Source: Dyadobacter diqingensis (GTDB taxonomy: Bacteria > Bacteroidota > Bacteroidia > Cytophagales > Spirosomataceae). From it: 64,000 bases of DNA. Position 1 is the first letter of the stretch. Each line of letters opens with the position of its first letter. The notes beneath the pieces are model-generated. The model saw only the letters and a list, made by a program, of their open reading frames with translations, did not search any database and was not told the origin of the DNA. Where the stretch lies: the NCBI RefSeq assembly GCF_024220585.1, contig NZ_JAMXKF010000001.1:310001-374000 (forward strand), read 5' to 3'. Made by a program: the position numbers and the translations under genes. This document shows positions 45,701 through 54,049 of the stretch, in pieces.

Positions 45701-45887
45701 GAGTCTTGGTGCAGCAGCTACCAGTCGTGTACCGCTGGGTGTGGTTATCGTGGGTGGTCTTACCTTTTCGTTGATTCTGACCTTGTTTGTAATTCCTGCG
45801 ATTTACACTTTTATATCGCCTAAACATAACAAACACAGAGAACAAACCGCCGCGGCCGAGGAAGCAGCTGCCGCCGCCGTTGTTTAG
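42786..45887 (+). CDS. RND multidrug efflux transporter (HAE1 family)
   Basis: 1033 residues, the usual length of AcrB/MexF-type pumps. Twelve transmembrane helices in two halves; N-terminus LNRPVLAVVMNLLIILFGVV; the proton-relay aspartates in TGLVVDDGIVVTENIFRKLE; second half with GLVTKNGILIVEFANQ. Uses the proton gradient to move hydrophobic or amphipathic compounds out through the adaptor and TolC. Ends in an unusual Ala/Glu-rich tail (EQTAAAEEAAAAAVV). Middle gene of the efflux operon. Confidence 0.95.
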   Translation: MNISELSLNRPVLAVVMNLLIILFGVVGYNFLSLRDYPAIDPPIVNVRTSYTGANADIIESQITEPLEKSINGIPGIKTISSSSQIGTSNITVEFNLEIDLEAAANDVRDKVSQAQRNLPQDIDAPPVVAKADANSDFILLLAVQSPSKGLLELSEYAENVLQQSLQTIDGVSAINIFGQKRYAMRIWIDPDKLNAYNISFNDINTTLSAENVELPAGKIYGNQTELTIRTMGRLTTEKEFNDLIIKNDSTGIVRLGNVAKVELGPENEEQSWKYNGVYAVGLAVIPQPGANYVKISDEFNKRLQEIQKSNKSDITFNVLIDNTRLVRQSVEEVEETLIISFGLVVIVILFFFRNFLVAVRPLIDIPISLVATFFVMYICGFSINILTLLGIVLATGLVVDDGIVVTENIFRKLEEGLPIRQAALEGSKEIFFAVISTSLTLAVVFLPVIFLEGFVGSLFREFGIVVASAVLISAFVSLTITPVLNVFLNRKNASHGWFYNKTEPFFTGMEDGYNRSLRGFMKARWAAWVLVVACLGIIYYTYTHLQSELAPMEDRNSVRLNMSAPEGTSFDQMQSISDEVVNYLNDSIPERQFVFSSTPGFGGAGVNASSGRIGLVPAQDRKRSQNDIAMAINKRLPKFNNARIFAVQEQTIAVGIGSRGALPVQFILQNLDFAKLTEVMPKFLEEARKDPVFQNVDVNLKFNKPEVLLTIDRLKARDLGLSTTDVAATIQAAFSGRRLAYFIRNGQQYQVIGQVERSDRDKPADIEKLYVRNDRGQNIPLSAVVKMEEQSGPPTIYHYNRYKSATISASLVEGKTVGDGVVAMRKIASKLLDESFQTSLSGPSRDFEESSSNTSFAFGLALLLVYLVLAGQFESFTDPFIIMITVPLALAGALLSLYIFNLTINIFSQIGMIMLIGLVTKNGILIVEFANQKREHGMARLPAVIESATQRLRPILMTSLATAFGALPIALSLGAAATSRVPLGVVIVGGLTFSLILTLFVIPAIYTFISPKHNKHREQTAAAEEAAAAAVV

Positions 45888-45929
45888 ATCCTAAATCATT
45901 TAATAATCATAAGTCAATATTGGTTTTGC

Positions 45930-47261
45930 ATGAACCCGCTAACAAACCTGAATATCAGTATAAAAATCGCTTGTCTTCTTTTGCTGACCGGTGCGCCGGC
46001 CATTTGCAGCAACAGTGCCGACTCTCTTCAGATCACGCTGGACGAGGCGATTTCTATTGCTTTGAAAAACAGTCTTGAAATACAGATCGCCAAAAATGAT
46101 GTGGAAGCCAATACCTTGTTGAATAACTATGGAGTAGCCGGCGGATTACCAACAGTCAATGCCAATGCTTCCAATACCGAACAGATTCAGAATATCACCC
46201 AGGAACTTCAAACCGGTGCGGGGACAAAACGCCGCGGGGCAGAAGGAAATAATACCAGTGCAGGTATTACGGCCAGCCTTCTTTTATATAACGGAAAGAG
46301 AGTTGTAGCTACTAAAAAACGTCTGGCCGAGTTGCAGTATCAGAGCAGTGAGGTCTTGAATTCTCAGATTCAGAATACGATCGCTGCCGTCATGACGAGT
46401 TATTATGACGTTGTTCGCCAGCTGAGTTACATCAATACAGTTAAATTTTCAATCGCGGCTTCACAAAAGAGGCTTGAAATTATCGAAGTCCGCAAAACGG
46501 CCGGAATGGCCAATAACGCGGATTTGTTTCAGGCACAAATTGATCTGAACACGCTGAATCAGACGCTGATCACGCAGCAGTTGGCTGTGGACGTGGCTAA
46601 GTCTGAGTTATTGAGATTGCTTGCCCTTGATCCAAAATCGCCCGTCGCCATAAAAGACACGATTCTGGTTGAACAAGGTTTGCAAATAGACAATGTCCTT
46701 GATAAACTTGCAGCCAACGCAGACATCAAGGCGGCAGAGAATCAAATCCGTATTTCGGAATTGATCGTCAAAGAAACGGCTGCATTGCGTTACCCTACTG
46801 TAAGACTGAACCTTGGTTATAACTATACCCGAAATCAGAGTACAGCGGGTTTTACGCTGTTAAACAAAGTTACTGCCCCTAGTGCGGGTGTTACCCTTGC
46901 CGTCCCGATTTATAACGGCGGCGCTTTTAAACGTCAGCAGCAAGCAGCTCAGATCAACTCGTCATCAGCCAAAACGCAAAAGCAGATTCTGGTCCGGGAT
47001 TATTCCGCGCAGGCTGTAAAAATGTTCCAGACTTATCAAAGTTCTCTGGAACAACTCGAATCTCAGAAAGCAAATTACAAGTTAAGCCAACAGCTTTTGG
47101 ATCTTACTTTGCAGCGCTTTCAGCTTATTCAGGCTACGATTATTGATGTAAGAGAGGCTCAGCGAAGTTTCGAGGAGGCTGGCTATCGCCTGATTAACCT
47201 AAACTACGCAGCTAAATCATCCGAAATCGAATTAAAAAGATTAACCAATACGCTGATGTAA
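45930..47261 (+). CDS. TolC-family outer membrane efflux channel
   Basis: 443 residues with a signal peptide (IKIACLLLLTGAPAICSN). Two OEP repeats, each helix-strand-helix: LQITLDEAISIALKNSLEIQ at the start and LTLAVPIYNGGAFKRQQQAA then ILVRDYSAQAVKMFQTYQSS in the second half. Forms the trimeric outer-membrane tunnel for the RND pump upstream, 42 bp away. The operon ends here; the tandem repeat array begins 43 bp later. Confidence 0.93.
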   Translation: MNPLTNLNISIKIACLLLLTGAPAICSNSADSLQITLDEAISIALKNSLEIQIAKNDVEANTLLNNYGVAGGLPTVNANASNTEQIQNITQELQTGAGTKRRGAEGNNTSAGITASLLLYNGKRVVATKKRLAELQYQSSEVLNSQIQNTIAAVMTSYYDVVRQLSYINTVKFSIAASQKRLEIIEVRKTAGMANNADLFQAQIDLNTLNQTLITQQLAVDVAKSELLRLLALDPKSPVAIKDTILVEQGLQIDNVLDKLAANADIKAAENQIRISELIVKETAALRYPTVRLNLGYNYTRNQSTAGFTLLNKVTAPSAGVTLAVPIYNGGAFKRQQQAAQINSSSAKTQKQILVRDYSAQAVKMFQTYQSSLEQLESQKANYKLSQQLLDLTLQRFQLIQATIIDVREAQRSFEEAGYRLINLNYAAKSSEIELKRLTNTLM

Positions 47262-47303
47262 GCCGTTAAGGTTTTTCTCAGTAAACATCGCAGGTATTCA
47301 TTT

Positions 47304-48040
47304 AAACCATCTAAGACACCAGAGTTTTACCTTAGGACATAAAAACTAAGGTTCTCTCAGGTTTCTCAGATGGTTTAATTATTTCAGATCGGTCAACATT
47401 ACGATGGGAGGATCTTTTATCGAAGTAAACATTAACAACCATTTAAGATCCCGAGTTTTCACCTTGGCATAAAAAACTAAGGTTCTCTCAGGGTTCTCAG
47501 ATGGTTTAATTATTTCAGGTCGGTCAACTTTACGATGGGAGGATCTTTTATCGAAGTAAACATTAACAACCATTTAAGATCCCGAGTTTTCACCTTGGCA
47601 TAAAAAACTAAGGTTCTCTCAGGGTTCTCAGATGGTTTAATTATTTCAGGTCGGTCAACTTTACGATGGGAGGATCTTTTATCGAAGTAAACATTAACAA
47701 CCATTTAAGATCCCGAGTTTTCACCTTGGCATAAAAAACTAAGGTTCTCTCAGGTTTCTCAGATGGTTTAATTATTTCAGGTCGGTCAACTTTACGATGG
47801 GAGGATCTTTTATCGAAATAAACGTTAACAACCATTTAAGATCCCGAGTTTTCACCTTGGCATAAAAAACTAAGGTTCTCTCAGGTTTCTCAGATGGTTT
47901 AATTATTTCAGGTCAATCAACTTTACGATGTGAGGATCTTTTATCGAAATAAACGTTAACAACCATTTAAGATCCCGAGTTTTCACCTTGGCATAAAAAA
48001 CTAAGGTTCTCTCAGGTTTCTCAGATGGTTTAATTATTTC
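47304..48040 (+). repeat. Tandem array of 131-bp repeats
   Basis: A block starting AAGGTTCTCTCAGG recurs at 47348, 47479, 47610, 47741, 47872 and 48003, exactly 131 bp apart. That makes five full units, a final partial unit that stops after TTAATTATTTC, and a degenerate partial unit before the first (47304-47347). Units are nearly identical. Across unit junctions an inner stem ACCTT(A)G...CTAAGGT and outer arms AACCAT...ATGGTT can form a nested hairpin of about 75 nt. Three overlapping 64-codon frames on the minus strand arise only because the unit is repeated; I do not regard them as genes. Located between the tolC stop and the cvfB-like promoter. Confidence 0.92.
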
Positions 48041-48102
48041 CGGGGAGATTACATCTTCGGTGGTGACGCGAGAATAAGGTGGTAAATACCGGTTTATAGC
48101 GT

Positions 48103-48110
48103 TACCTTTG
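48103..48110 (+). promoter_or_regulatory. Candidate -7 promoter element of the cvfB-like gene
   Basis: TACCTTTG matches the Bacteroidota -7 consensus TAnnTTTG and lies 22 bp upstream of the ATG at 48132. No good TTG -33 element was found at the usual distance, so the call is tentative. Confidence 0.35.
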
Positions 48111-48131
48111 CAGCAAACTTAGAGACAGAGA

Positions 48132-48974
48132 ATGCTTTTTATAGGAAAATATAACAACCTGACCATCCTGCGTGATACCAGCGTTGGTTTCTTTTTGGGG
48201 GATGTAGAAGGTGAAGAAGTGCTTCTTCCCAACAAATACAAAACAGATGACATGCAGATTGATGATGTTATCAGGGTTTTTGTATACAACGATTCGGAAG
48301 ACAGGCCGGTAGCAACCACGGAAACACCAAAAATTGTACGTAACGAATTCGCTAACCTGGAAGTAAAGGATGTCTCGGAACACGGGGCATTTTTGAACTG
48401 GGGATTAGAAAAAGACCTTTTTGTTCCGTTTAGAGAACAAACTACGCCGATGGAAATTGGTGAGTGGCACGTTGTTTTTTTATACCTGGACCAGAAAACG
48501 TCGCGTTTGATTGCTACCACAAAGCTGGATAGATATCTGGAAAACGAACGTCTGCTTGTTAAAGAGGGCGATGAGGTCGATTTGCTGGTTTGGAAAAAAA
48601 CAGATCTTGGCTATAATGTGGTGGTAAACCAGTTTCATAAGGGACTTATTTATGCGAACGAGGTCTTCAAAACCATTAATATTGGAGATTCTCTGAAAGG
48701 TTATGTAAAAAAGATCAGAGACGAAAACAGGCTCGATATCAGTCTTGAAAAACAAGGATATGAAAATGTGGTGGAACCAACTGCCCAGCGTATTCTTGAC
48801 GAACTTAAAAAGAACAACGGGTTTCTGAATCTGTCAGATAACAGCGCTCCCGAAGACATTAACAGGCAACTTGGAATCAGCAAAAAGGTTTTCAAAAAAG
48901 CCATTGGAGGTTTGTACAAACAGGGTTTGATCCGTATCGCCAGCGATGGAATTTATTCGCTGACAGAAGATTAA
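48132..48974 (+). CDS. cvfB: CvfB-type S1-domain RNA-binding protein
   Basis: 280 residues. Tandem S1/S1-like OB domains: GKYNNLTILRDTSVGFFLGD at the start; EVKDVSEHGAFLNWGLEKDL in the second; LKGYVKKIRDENRLDISLEK in the third. A winged-helix end follows (ILDELKKNNGFLNLSDNSAP, LGISKKVFKKAIGGLYKQGL). Same order and length as CvfB of Gram-positives, an RNA-binding regulator of virulence and stress genes; targets in Bacteroidota are unknown. It has a promoter-like element just upstream, so it is probably independent of the efflux operon. Confidence 0.9.
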   Translation: MLFIGKYNNLTILRDTSVGFFLGDVEGEEVLLPNKYKTDDMQIDDVIRVFVYNDSEDRPVATTETPKIVRNEFANLEVKDVSEHGAFLNWGLEKDLFVPFREQTTPMEIGEWHVVFLYLDQKTSRLIATTKLDRYLENERLLVKEGDEVDLLVWKKTDLGYNVVVNQFHKGLIYANEVFKTINIGDSLKGYVKKIRDENRLDISLEKQGYENVVEPTAQRILDELKKNNGFLNLSDNSAPEDINRQLGISKKVFKKAIGGLYKQGLIRIASDGIYSLTED

Positions 48975-49014
48975 TTTGTTTGGTCACCAGGTTACGCAGA
49001 GTTTAAGAGCAAAA

Positions 49015-49053
49015 AAGAGAGCCACAGAGATTTGTTTTCTCTGTGGCTCTCTT
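49015..49053. terminator. Bidirectional terminator between convergent genes
   Basis: The arms 49015-49030 and 49038-49053 (AAGAGAGCCACAGAGA and its complement) pair perfectly over 16 bp around a 7-nt loop, with A-rich DNA before and T-rich after. Lies between the cvfB-like gene and the amidohydrolase gene. The CACAGAG motif resembles intergenic hairpins common in Bacteroidota. Confidence 0.8.
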
Positions 49054-49087
49054 ACTTTTACCTCTGTGGTTCTCTATGCAACCTAAG

Positions 49088-50416
49088 TTACTTTTGCCCG
49101 TATTTTTCTTTATACTTTTCGTAAAGACGTTTTTGTTTGTCATCCAGGTTAACTTTTCCTCCTTTGATGAAAACCATCTGGACAGCGTTTCCGCGCATGT
49201 CAAGCATATCGCCCGTTGTTACGACTAGAGATGCCTGTTTGCCTTTTTCCAAAGTTCCCACATACTGCTCTACACCAAGTATTTCAGCAGGATTTTTTGT
49301 GATAAATTGCAGCGCCTGCTCAGGAGTAACATCACTGAAACCAGCTGACGTTCCAGCCAAAAACGCAAGGTTACGTGTTCTCCACCACTCGTCAGCATAA
49401 GTGATTGCAACTTTCACGCCGGCCTTTGCCAGTATTCCCGGAAGCTCATAAGGAAGATAAACATCGTCGTCAGTTCCATTGGGCAGACGATGCAAAGGAT
49501 TCAAAATCACAGGAATCTGATTATCTTTCAAAAATGCCGTCACCTTATTGGATTGGTCGCCACCTACAATTACGATCTTTTTCAATCCAAATTCCTGAGC
49601 AAATTTCACCGATTCAATAATATCCTTGGCATAATCCGCACGGATATACAGATTAGTCGTTCCTTTGAAAAGATCTCTCATGGCTTCCAAACGCACATTT
49701 ACCGGACTTGGCTTCGCCGTCTCTGCATAAGCTTTGGCCTGGGAAAAGGTACTGCGGAATACGTCGATGATTTCCTGACGTTTCTCGTTTCTCTTTACAG
49801 AAACAGAAAAATCCTCATAGTTAAAGCTACTGGACAAAAACGGAGGCCAGTTGATCCAGATACCATCATCTTTTTTCAACACAGCATCTTCCCAGTTCCA
49901 TCCATCCGAGTAAAATACCGAAGACGATCCTGAAATAATTCCACCCTGCGGAACGGCCTGAGAAAGCAGAATTCCCGTGTTACGCAGGGTAGGAATAACT
50001 TCCGAGTCGGTGTTGTAAGCAACCAGTGCCCGTACGTGCGGATTAATTTCTCCGACTTCGTTGTAGTCCAGTGTCGCGCGCACCGATGCGATTTCCTGAA
50101 TACCAACCGTGGTGTTCATGGAAATAATACCCGGGAAAATATGTTTCCCTTTCACGTCAATCACTTCTGAGTTGCTGCGATCGAGCGTCGCACCGGAAGC
50201 GGCCACCTGCGTAATTATTCCTTTGTCAAAAGAAATGATCCCGTTTTCGATAACCTGCCCGTTGCCCAAGTGGATTGTTCCGCCAGTCAGAATAATAGGT
50301 TTTGTCTGCGGCTTGGCTGGGGCCGGGTTCTGCGCATAGCCGGCAAAATTAAGACAGAAAATCGCCGCCATGCTGAGCAGACCAGATGTCGCCTTTATAT
50401 ATTTTTTTGTTTTCAT
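49088..50416 (-). CDS. Exported amidohydrolase-like protein lacking the HxH motif
   Basis: 442 residues with a signal peptide (GLLSMAAIFCLNFAGYAQ). The fold follows imidazolonepropionase/dihydroorotase-type amidohydrolases: ILTGGTIHLGNGQVIENGII at the start, VIDVKGKHIFPGIISMNTTV, and at the end TPEQALQFITKNPAEILGVE then GTLEKGKQASLVV. The position that normally reads GxxDxHxH is GIISMNTTVG, so the first metal ligands are missing and catalysis by the usual mechanism is doubtful. 51 bp downstream of the larger amidohydrolase gene, probably the same operon and possibly a partner subunit. Confidence 0.88.
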   Translation of the reverse strand: MKTKKYIKATSGLLSMAAIFCLNFAGYAQNPAPAKPQTKPIILTGGTIHLGNGQVIENGIISFDKGIITQVAASGATLDRSNSEVIDVKGKHIFPGIISMNTTVGIQEIASVRATLDYNEVGEINPHVRALVAYNTDSEVIPTLRNTGILLSQAVPQGGIISGSSSVFYSDGWNWEDAVLKKDDGIWINWPPFLSSSFNYEDFSVSVKRNEKRQEIIDVFRSTFSQAKAYAETAKPSPVNVRLEAMRDLFKGTTNLYIRADYAKDIIESVKFAQEFGLKKIVIVGGDQSNKVTAFLKDNQIPVILNPLHRLPNGTDDDVYLPYELPGILAKAGVKVAITYADEWWRTRNLAFLAGTSAGFSDVTPEQALQFITKNPAEILGVEQYVGTLEKGKQASLVVTTGDMLDMRGNAVQMVFIKGGKVNLDDKQKRLYEKYKEKYGQK

Positions 50417-50467
50417 AAGACAGTTAAAAAATGAGTAAATGATGGAAGGTCAGACAAAAAATTCCCT

Positions 50468-53400
50468 TTATTTTCCTTCCTCATGTTCTGCATGAACACC
50501 GATGATATCCTCGCAATGCCACATACGAGGCTGAGCCGCCTGTGGTTTTTGTGTCGGTTTTCCATCGGCTTTGTCGCTTAGCATTTTTTGGATGATACGC
50601 TCACGCTCCAACGTTATTTTAGCCTGTTTTGCAACATCTTCTTTCCGGTCAAAATAAACCGTTCCTTCAATCATGGTGAACTCTGGACGGGCGTAAATTG
50701 ACAGTGGGTGCGCATTCCAAAGTACCAGGTCAGCATCCTTGCCAGCCTTAATGCTGCCCATTCGATTGTCAACATGCAAAAGTTTTGCAGGATTTAAGGT
50801 CACCATTTTCCATGCCTCCTCTTCCGGAACACCTCCAAAAGTTACCGTTTTGGCTGCTTCCTGATTTAATCTTCTGGCCATTTCCGCATCATCAGAGTTG
50901 ATTGCCACGGTAATTCCTTCGTGATACATCAGCGCCGCATTGTAAGGGATAGCTTCTTTAACCTCCATCTTGTAAGCCCACCAGTCTGCAAAAGTAGAAC
51001 CGCCGATATTACGGTTTTTCATTTTGTCGGCCATCTTGTAACCTTCCAGAATATGCGTAAAAGTATTGATCTTAAAGTTCAGTGAATCCGCTACGTGCAT
51101 CAGCATATTGATCTCCGACTGCACGTAAGAGTGACAAGTGATAAAACGCTGGCTATCCAGAATTTCAGCCAGTGCTTCCAGCTCCAGATCCTTACGCGGA
51201 ACTTCAAGACCTGTTTTTTTGGCAGCGCTGTTGTAATCCTTCCAGGTTTTGGCATACTCTTTCGCTCTGATAAAATGATCAAAGTAAACCTGTTCAACCC
51301 CCATTCTCGTTTGTGGGAAACGCACGCGTGCTACATCGCCCCAGTTCGACTGTTTTACGTTTTCACCCAAAGCGAACTTTATCGTTTTAGCTTCGGGAAT
51401 AAGCATTTCTGACTGGGTGGCTCCCCATTTCAGTTTTACCAGAGCACTTTGCCCGCCAATCGCATTGGCAGACCCATGAAGCAAATGTGAAGTAGTAACA
51501 CCACCGGCAAGCTGGCGATAAATATTGACATCATCCGGGTTAATCACGTCACTCATACGCACTTCTGCGGTGCTCGACTGCGAACCCTCATTGATCGCAA
51601 ATAACGCAATGTGCGAATGCTCATCGATTATTCCGTTTGTCAAATGTTTTCCGGTGCCATCCACGGTACGCGCACCCGCTGGTGCTGATAATCCCTTACC
51701 CACTTTTGCAATTTTTCCGTTCTGGATAATCACATCAGCATTTTGCAAAATACCATCCTTCTCGTTGGTCCAGACTGTCGCATTTTTTACAAATATGGTT
51801 TCAGATTTTGGCAATTGTTCATTTCCCAAACCAACAAAAGGATAAACAATCACTCCTGTCTCCTTCACTTTAAGTGAGGCTGTATCCTTTTTGGCAACTT
51901 CCTTATAACTTTCGGTCAGAGTTGCGTTCCAGATCACCGGCGCACCATTGGGTAAAACACCTTCTCCGGATAATCCTTTTCCTGCGATCCAGCCCGTAAG
52001 TCTCACCGTTCCCGGATTTTTCTTTTCGGGTTGGTAGGTCATCGTCAGCAGCTCATTGGCAAGAATCACCTTTGGCGTGATCTTAACTGTATCTTTTAAG
52101 ATAATCTTGTATTCAGGTTTTTCAACGGAACCTGATATTTCAAGCTTGCCCGTTGCTTCCCTGTTGACCGAAAAAGAATAATTACCCCGAAAATCAGGAG
52201 CGTTTAACGGTGCCACAATGAATTTTTTCCCCTGAATCCAGTTTTCATAAATCACGTTTTCCTTGCTGAACAGATCATCCGACGTAATCAAAAAATTCGC
52301 GAGTAATCCGGCCTTTAAACTTCCAACTTGTCCGTCGGCTTTTATAAGTTTGGCAGGGGTGCTTGTCAAAGCTTCCAGTGCCTTTTCTTTCGGTAAACCA
52401 TACTCGATAGCTGTCCGTATTTTCGCCCAGAAGTCAGCCTTATTTTTTAAATCCGCAGCGGTTAGTGCAAAAGAAACACCTCCTTTTGAAAGGATTGAAG
52501 CATTGGCAGGCGCCATTTCCCAGTGTTTAAGCTGCGCAACGGTAATAACATCGGCATCCCATGGGTCACTCACATCGTAAGCAGCAGGAAAATCGAGCGG
52601 CAAAATCAACGTAGCCTTAGTGCCTTTAATCTCATCCAGCCGCTGATATTCATCTCCTCCACCTTTGATGATATACTGAAACCCAAATTCATCCCCGATC
52701 TTGTCTGCCCGAAGAACGCTGTATTTGTCTTTGGTTTCGAAAAAAGAAGGCAGCCCTTTGATCTGATTAAATGCATCCAGAGAAAGGTTTGTTTCCTTCA
52801 CCTTACCACCCTTTGCATACCAGTCTGCATCATAATAATTCTGACGTAACAACGCAACGGCACCCATTCCGGATGAAGGATAATTCTGTGTTGAACTTCC
52901 TTTGCTAAAAGAAAAATGCGCCGAAGCCTTCCCGTTTAACAAAGCCTTGTTTGCAGACTCGTCAGTAAGCGTTACCACCGCGCCATTCCCGCGCACAATC
53001 CCGTCATGCTGATGCGTAAGTACTGTCCCAAAGCCAATTTTTCGCAGGTCGGCTGCTTTTTTGTTATCCGTGGTAAAAATATTGCTGGCATCTGTTTCAG
53101 GCTGAATAGACTGGTTCCAGCCAAATGCACCTTTTTTATTGGATTCTAACTGAGGTGTCTGACGACCACCGCCGCGCTGATCGCGTTTCACTTCCGGCAT
53201 CCCATAGTCAGAATCCAGGTCGATAAGCGATGGATAAATATATTTACCTTTCAGATCCACAACAACGGCACCCGCAGGAATTTTAACCTGCTTGCTTACT
53301 TCGCGGATCACTCCGTTTTCGATCAGTAATGTCCCGTTTGGAATGGTTGTTTTGGAATCCACCACGATTGTGGCATTGGTAAAAGCAAATTGCCCTTTTC

Positions 53401-53497
53401 TTTCATCATAGGCACCATTACGTGGAAACGTTTCCTGCGCATGGCACAATGAGGTCAAGGTTAGTCCAAATACTAACGTTGATAATTGTTTAATCAT
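50468..53497 (-). CDS. Double-module exported amidohydrolase
   Basis: 1009 residues with a signal peptide (STLVFGLTLTSLCHA). Two amidohydrolase modules are fused. The first, about 25-430, has FTNATIVVDSKTTIPNGTLL and KYIYPSLIDLDSDYG and lacks HxH; it ends with TPAKLIKADGQVGSLKAGLL. The second, about 565-985, has IFVKNATVWTNEKDGILQNA, LTNGIIDEHSHIALF with HxH intact, ITVAINSDDAEMARRLNQEA and LNPAKLLHVDNRMGSIKAGK. So only the second module looks catalytic. By superfamily it hydrolyses an amide or related bond in the periplasm; the substrate is unknown. It ends in MWHCEDIIGVHAEHEEGK. Confidence 0.88.
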   Translation of the reverse strand: MIKQLSTLVFGLTLTSLCHAQETFPRNGAYDERKGQFAFTNATIVVDSKTTIPNGTLLIENGVIREVSKQVKIPAGAVVVDLKGKYIYPSLIDLDSDYGMPEVKRDQRGGGRQTPQLESNKKGAFGWNQSIQPETDASNIFTTDNKKAADLRKIGFGTVLTHQHDGIVRGNGAVVTLTDESANKALLNGKASAHFSFSKGSSTQNYPSSGMGAVALLRQNYYDADWYAKGGKVKETNLSLDAFNQIKGLPSFFETKDKYSVLRADKIGDEFGFQYIIKGGGDEYQRLDEIKGTKATLILPLDFPAAYDVSDPWDADVITVAQLKHWEMAPANASILSKGGVSFALTAADLKNKADFWAKIRTAIEYGLPKEKALEALTSTPAKLIKADGQVGSLKAGLLANFLITSDDLFSKENVIYENWIQGKKFIVAPLNAPDFRGNYSFSVNREATGKLEISGSVEKPEYKIILKDTVKITPKVILANELLTMTYQPEKKNPGTVRLTGWIAGKGLSGEGVLPNGAPVIWNATLTESYKEVAKKDTASLKVKETGVIVYPFVGLGNEQLPKSETIFVKNATVWTNEKDGILQNADVIIQNGKIAKVGKGLSAPAGARTVDGTGKHLTNGIIDEHSHIALFAINEGSQSSTAEVRMSDVINPDDVNIYRQLAGGVTTSHLLHGSANAIGGQSALVKLKWGATQSEMLIPEAKTIKFALGENVKQSNWGDVARVRFPQTRMGVEQVYFDHFIRAKEYAKTWKDYNSAAKKTGLEVPRKDLELEALAEILDSQRFITCHSYVQSEINMLMHVADSLNFKINTFTHILEGYKMADKMKNRNIGGSTFADWWAYKMEVKEAIPYNAALMYHEGITVAINSDDAEMARRLNQEAAKTVTFGGVPEEEAWKMVTLNPAKLLHVDNRMGSIKAGKDADLVLWNAHPLSIYARPEFTMIEGTVYFDRKEDVAKQAKITLERERIIQKMLSDKADGKPTQKPQAAQPRMWHCEDIIGVHAEHEEGK

Positions 53498-53680
53498 AGA
53501 TTTAAGTGATTTTAAAAATTAGTTAAGGAATTTTTGTCAATCCAACTGTTGATAAGACAATATACAATGAAAACACGTAATACAGCGCTTAGAGCCCCGT
53601 ATTACAATATCTGTACAATCTGTACTTGGAATTTCAATATTGGTTCGTTTTTTTGTGTTCAGAATTACTTTTAAATCCAT

Positions 53681-53968
53681 ATGACATACGATCAATTCAT
53701 TTCAAGTCTTACCCAGCCCCAACCGCCCAAAGAATTACCCGTTTTACTAAAAGCACTTTGGTATGATGCCAACGATAACTGGGAAGCCGCTCACGATATC
53801 GCCCAAAGCAGCGAGGGAACAAAATCCTATGACCGCCTGCACGCGTACCTACACCGGGTTGAAGGCGATACCTGGAATGCAGGGTATTGGTACCGGCGTG
53901 CTGGTGCCGATGTCTTTAAGGGCTCGTTGAAAGAAGAATGGCAGTTTCTGGTTGAATCTTTAATTTAA
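53681..53968 (+). CDS. Conserved hypothetical protein
   Basis: 95 residues, cytosolic, Trp-rich: LLKALWYDANDNWEAAHDIA, DRLHAYLHRVEGDTWNAGYW and KGSLKEEWQFLVESLI. Found in the same form in many bacteria as a lone small protein; the HRxEGDxxNAxYWYxRA motif is the clearest feature. No function known to me. Ends 79 bp before the SatD-like gene; the operators of that gene start right after its stop. Confidence 0.8.
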   Translation: MTYDQFISSLTQPQPPKELPVLLKALWYDANDNWEAAHDIAQSSEGTKSYDRLHAYLHRVEGDTWNAGYWYRRAGADVFKGSLKEEWQFLVESLI

Positions 53969-53973
53969 TATAC

Positions 53974-54049
53974 ATAAGTCAAAAACCTTATATGTAATAA
54001 ATATAAGCCAAAATACTTATATTTGAGTATTATAAGATATATAACTTAT
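53974..54049 (+). promoter_or_regulatory. Three tandem ATAAG-N8-CTTAT inverted repeats, 29 bp apart
   Basis: ATAAG and CTTAT separated by exactly 8 bp occur at 53974-53991, 54003-54020 and 54032-54049. Their centres are exactly 29 bp apart. The middle one extends to AAATATAAG / CTTATATTT. The last overlaps the first two bases of the start codon of the satD-like gene. Regular spacing and identical half-sites strongly suggest cooperative binding of a dimeric regulator, most simply the HTH-containing SatD-like protein itself. Confidence 0.75.

Noticed and set aside
47379..47835. Three overlapping 64-codon minus-strand frames in the 131-bp array
   Set aside because: They are the same frame seen again each time the DNA unit repeats, overlap one another, and the unit length is not a multiple of 3. 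No evidence of translation.
47304..48040. CRISPR array
   Set aside because: Units are 131 bp and nearly identical throughout, with no short repeat alternating with unique spacers, and there are no cas genes. The 285-bp array fails for the same reasons.
53577..53605. Inverted repeat GTAATAC / GTATTAC upstream of the double amidohydrolase gene
   Set aside because: Arms of 7 bp in AT-rich DNA with a 15-nt spacer are too weak to claim an operator.
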